From contig JAUVBI010000186.1 in the NCBI GenBank assembly GCA_030591305.1, forward strand, positions 1-6,359: a stretch of DNA of 6,359 nt. The letters run 5' to 3'. Positions within the stretch are counted from its first letter, which is position 1, and each line of letters opens with the position of its first letter. Positions 5,484 to 6,359 of the stretch are shown here, in pieces. This stretch comes from Pseudomonadota bacterium (lineage in GTDB: Bacteria; Pseudomonadota; Gammaproteobacteria; Pseudomonadales; Halieaceae). A program made the position numbers and the translations under genes. Below the pieces are notes generated by a model. That model saw nothing but the letters and a program-made list of their open reading frames with translations. It searched no databases and was not told the origin of the DNA.

Positions 5484-6359
5484 TCACTCGACTTTCCCAC
5501 CGACAATATTTTCCATACCCAGTTTGCGCTTCAGCTTTTCACGAACGGCCTGCACGATGGCGTAGAAGCCGGGGATAAAGAAGGTACCTATCAGCAGGGC
5601 CGCCAGCATTCCACCCAGTACGGTGATACCCAGGGAGCGCTGCCCGAAAGCACCGGCACCGCTGGCCACAACCAGGGGCATGATGCCCAAGATGAAAGAA
5701 ACCGCTGTCATGCAAACGGCGCGGAAGCGCAGACGCCCCGCTTCCCTGGCCGCCATTTTAATCTCCTCCCCTTCCACCTCGCGTTTGTGCTTGGCAAACT
5801 CCACAATCAGAATGGCATTTTTAGCTGCCATGCCGATGAGTAACACCAGGCCTATCTGGGCATAGAGGTTGAGCGCCACACCGGTCAACAACAGTGCGGC
5901 TATGGCGCCACCAATAGCCATGGGCACCACCAATATAATAGCGGCGGGAATAGACCAGCTTTCATACTGCGCCACCAGAAACAGGTAGACAAATATCAGG
6001 GCCATGGCGAAGGCTACGATAGCGGTGCTACCCGCCTGACGCTCCTGATAGGCCATGCCGGTCCACTCAAACTTATAACCGCCGGGCAATATATCTGCCG
6101 CCAGCTTTTCAAAAACATTCATTGCCTGCCCGGAGCTGTAGCCCGGGGCCGGGTTGGCGCGCACAGAGGCGGACCGGTATAAATTATAGCGCTGTGCAAG
6201 GTCCGGCCCCAGTATGGGTCTGGTTGTAACCAGAGTGCTCAGGGGCACCATTTCGCCACTGGATGAGCGCATATAGAAATGGTCCAGATCTGACAGGTCG
6301 GCCCGAAATGGCGACTCGGCCTGCATGATAACCTTGTAGGTCTGGCCAAACTTATTGAA
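5484..6359 (-). CDS. RND efflux permease, HAE1/AcrB type, C-terminal part (5' truncated by window edge)
   Basis: This is the inner-membrane proton-driven pump subunit of a tripartite multidrug efflux system, working with a periplasmic adaptor and an outer-membrane channel. The frame stays open to the window edge, so the ATG at 6324-6326 is internal; the residues before it ([11 protein letters not shown]) continue the porter domain. 291 residues are visible of about 1,030-1,050. They cover the end of the second periplasmic porter region, including PLSTLV and [10 protein letters not shown], then TM8-TM12 (about 111-131, 136-158, 166-189, 214-234 and 242-269 of the visible part). [12 protein letters not shown] and [13 protein letters not shown] are family hallmarks. 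K180, R213 and T218 correspond to AcrB K940, R971 and T978 of the proton relay, with AcrB spacing. The D407/D408 pair lies outside. It ends in a short basic tail. It is convergent with the hydrolase gene and not obviously linked to that operon. Confidence 0.95.
   Translation of the reverse strand, partial: FNKFGQTYKVIMQAESPFRADLSDLDHFYMRSSSGEMVPLSTLVTTRPILGPDLAQRYNLYRSASVRANPAPGYSSGQAMNVFEKLAADILPGGYKFEWTGMAYQERQAGSTAIVAFAMALIFVYLFLVAQYESWSIPAAIILVVPMAIGGAIAALLLTGVALNLYAQIGLVLLIGMAAKNAILIVEFAKHKREVEGEEIKMAAREAGRLRFRAVCMTAVSFILGIMPLVVASGAGAFGQRSLGITVLGGMLAALLIGTFFIPGFYAIVQAVREKLKRKLGMENIVGGKVE

Noticed and set aside
5471..5484. AAACCGGTTT followed by a T run, as a terminator between the convergent genes
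   Set aside because: The palindrome has no room for a loop, leaving a stem of two or three pairs at most. The T run alone is not enough to call a terminator.
5623..5865. Plus-strand 80-codon frame inside the RND gene
   Set aside because: It is a shadow of the RND transmembrane coding sequence, with Pro/Arg/Met-rich content and no support as a protein.
6324..6326. ATG on the minus strand as the start of a short RND-like protein
   Set aside because: The residues encoded upstream ([11 protein letters not shown]) match the RND porter domain and the frame runs off the edge; this is a cut full-length gene, not a short one.

Overview
The window reads as a piece of chromosome from a Gram-negative, probably marine, gammaproteobacterium. 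That placement is an inference. It rests on an inner-membrane RND drug pump of the AcrB type, AraC/OruR-like regulation, and the moderate base composition and codon use. No rRNA, tRNA, insertion sequence, CRISPR array or phage gene was seen. Coding density is high, and no stretch over 300 bases lacks a gene.

Layout from left to right. (1) The C-terminal four fifths of a Glu/Leu/Phe/Val-type glutamate dehydrogenase, plus strand, cut by the left edge. (2) A small plus-strand gene for a 71-residue protein with a signal peptide. Its last 18 codons overlap the 3' end of the next gene on the opposite strand. (3) An AraC-family regulator with an OruR/VirS-type N-terminal domain, minus strand. (4) A 163-bp divergent promoter region rich in short dyads. 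(5) A plus-strand run of three genes: an NAD(P)H-dependent ferredoxin/flavin reductase with an N-terminal [2Fe-2S] domain, a multi-pass membrane fatty acid hydroxylase/sterol desaturase family di-iron enzyme, and an alpha/beta hydrolase with an N-terminal membrane anchor and a TTG start. (6) A convergent minus-strand RND efflux permease, C-terminal part only, cut by the right edge.

The three-gene run with its divergent regulator is the functional core. The reductase has the parts needed to pass electrons from NAD(P)H through FAD and [2Fe-2S], and the membrane enzyme has the full histidine set for a di-iron oxygen-activating centre. The hydrolase has an intact Ser-Asp-His triad and is tethered to the same membrane. 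The simplest reading is an inducible membrane-bound hydroxylation or desaturation module for a hydrophobic substrate (lipid, sterol/steroid or hydrocarbon), followed by ester or lactone hydrolysis, under control of the AraC-type protein. The substrate cannot be read from the sequence. The flanking glutamate dehydrogenase and RND pump look like ordinary neighbours.
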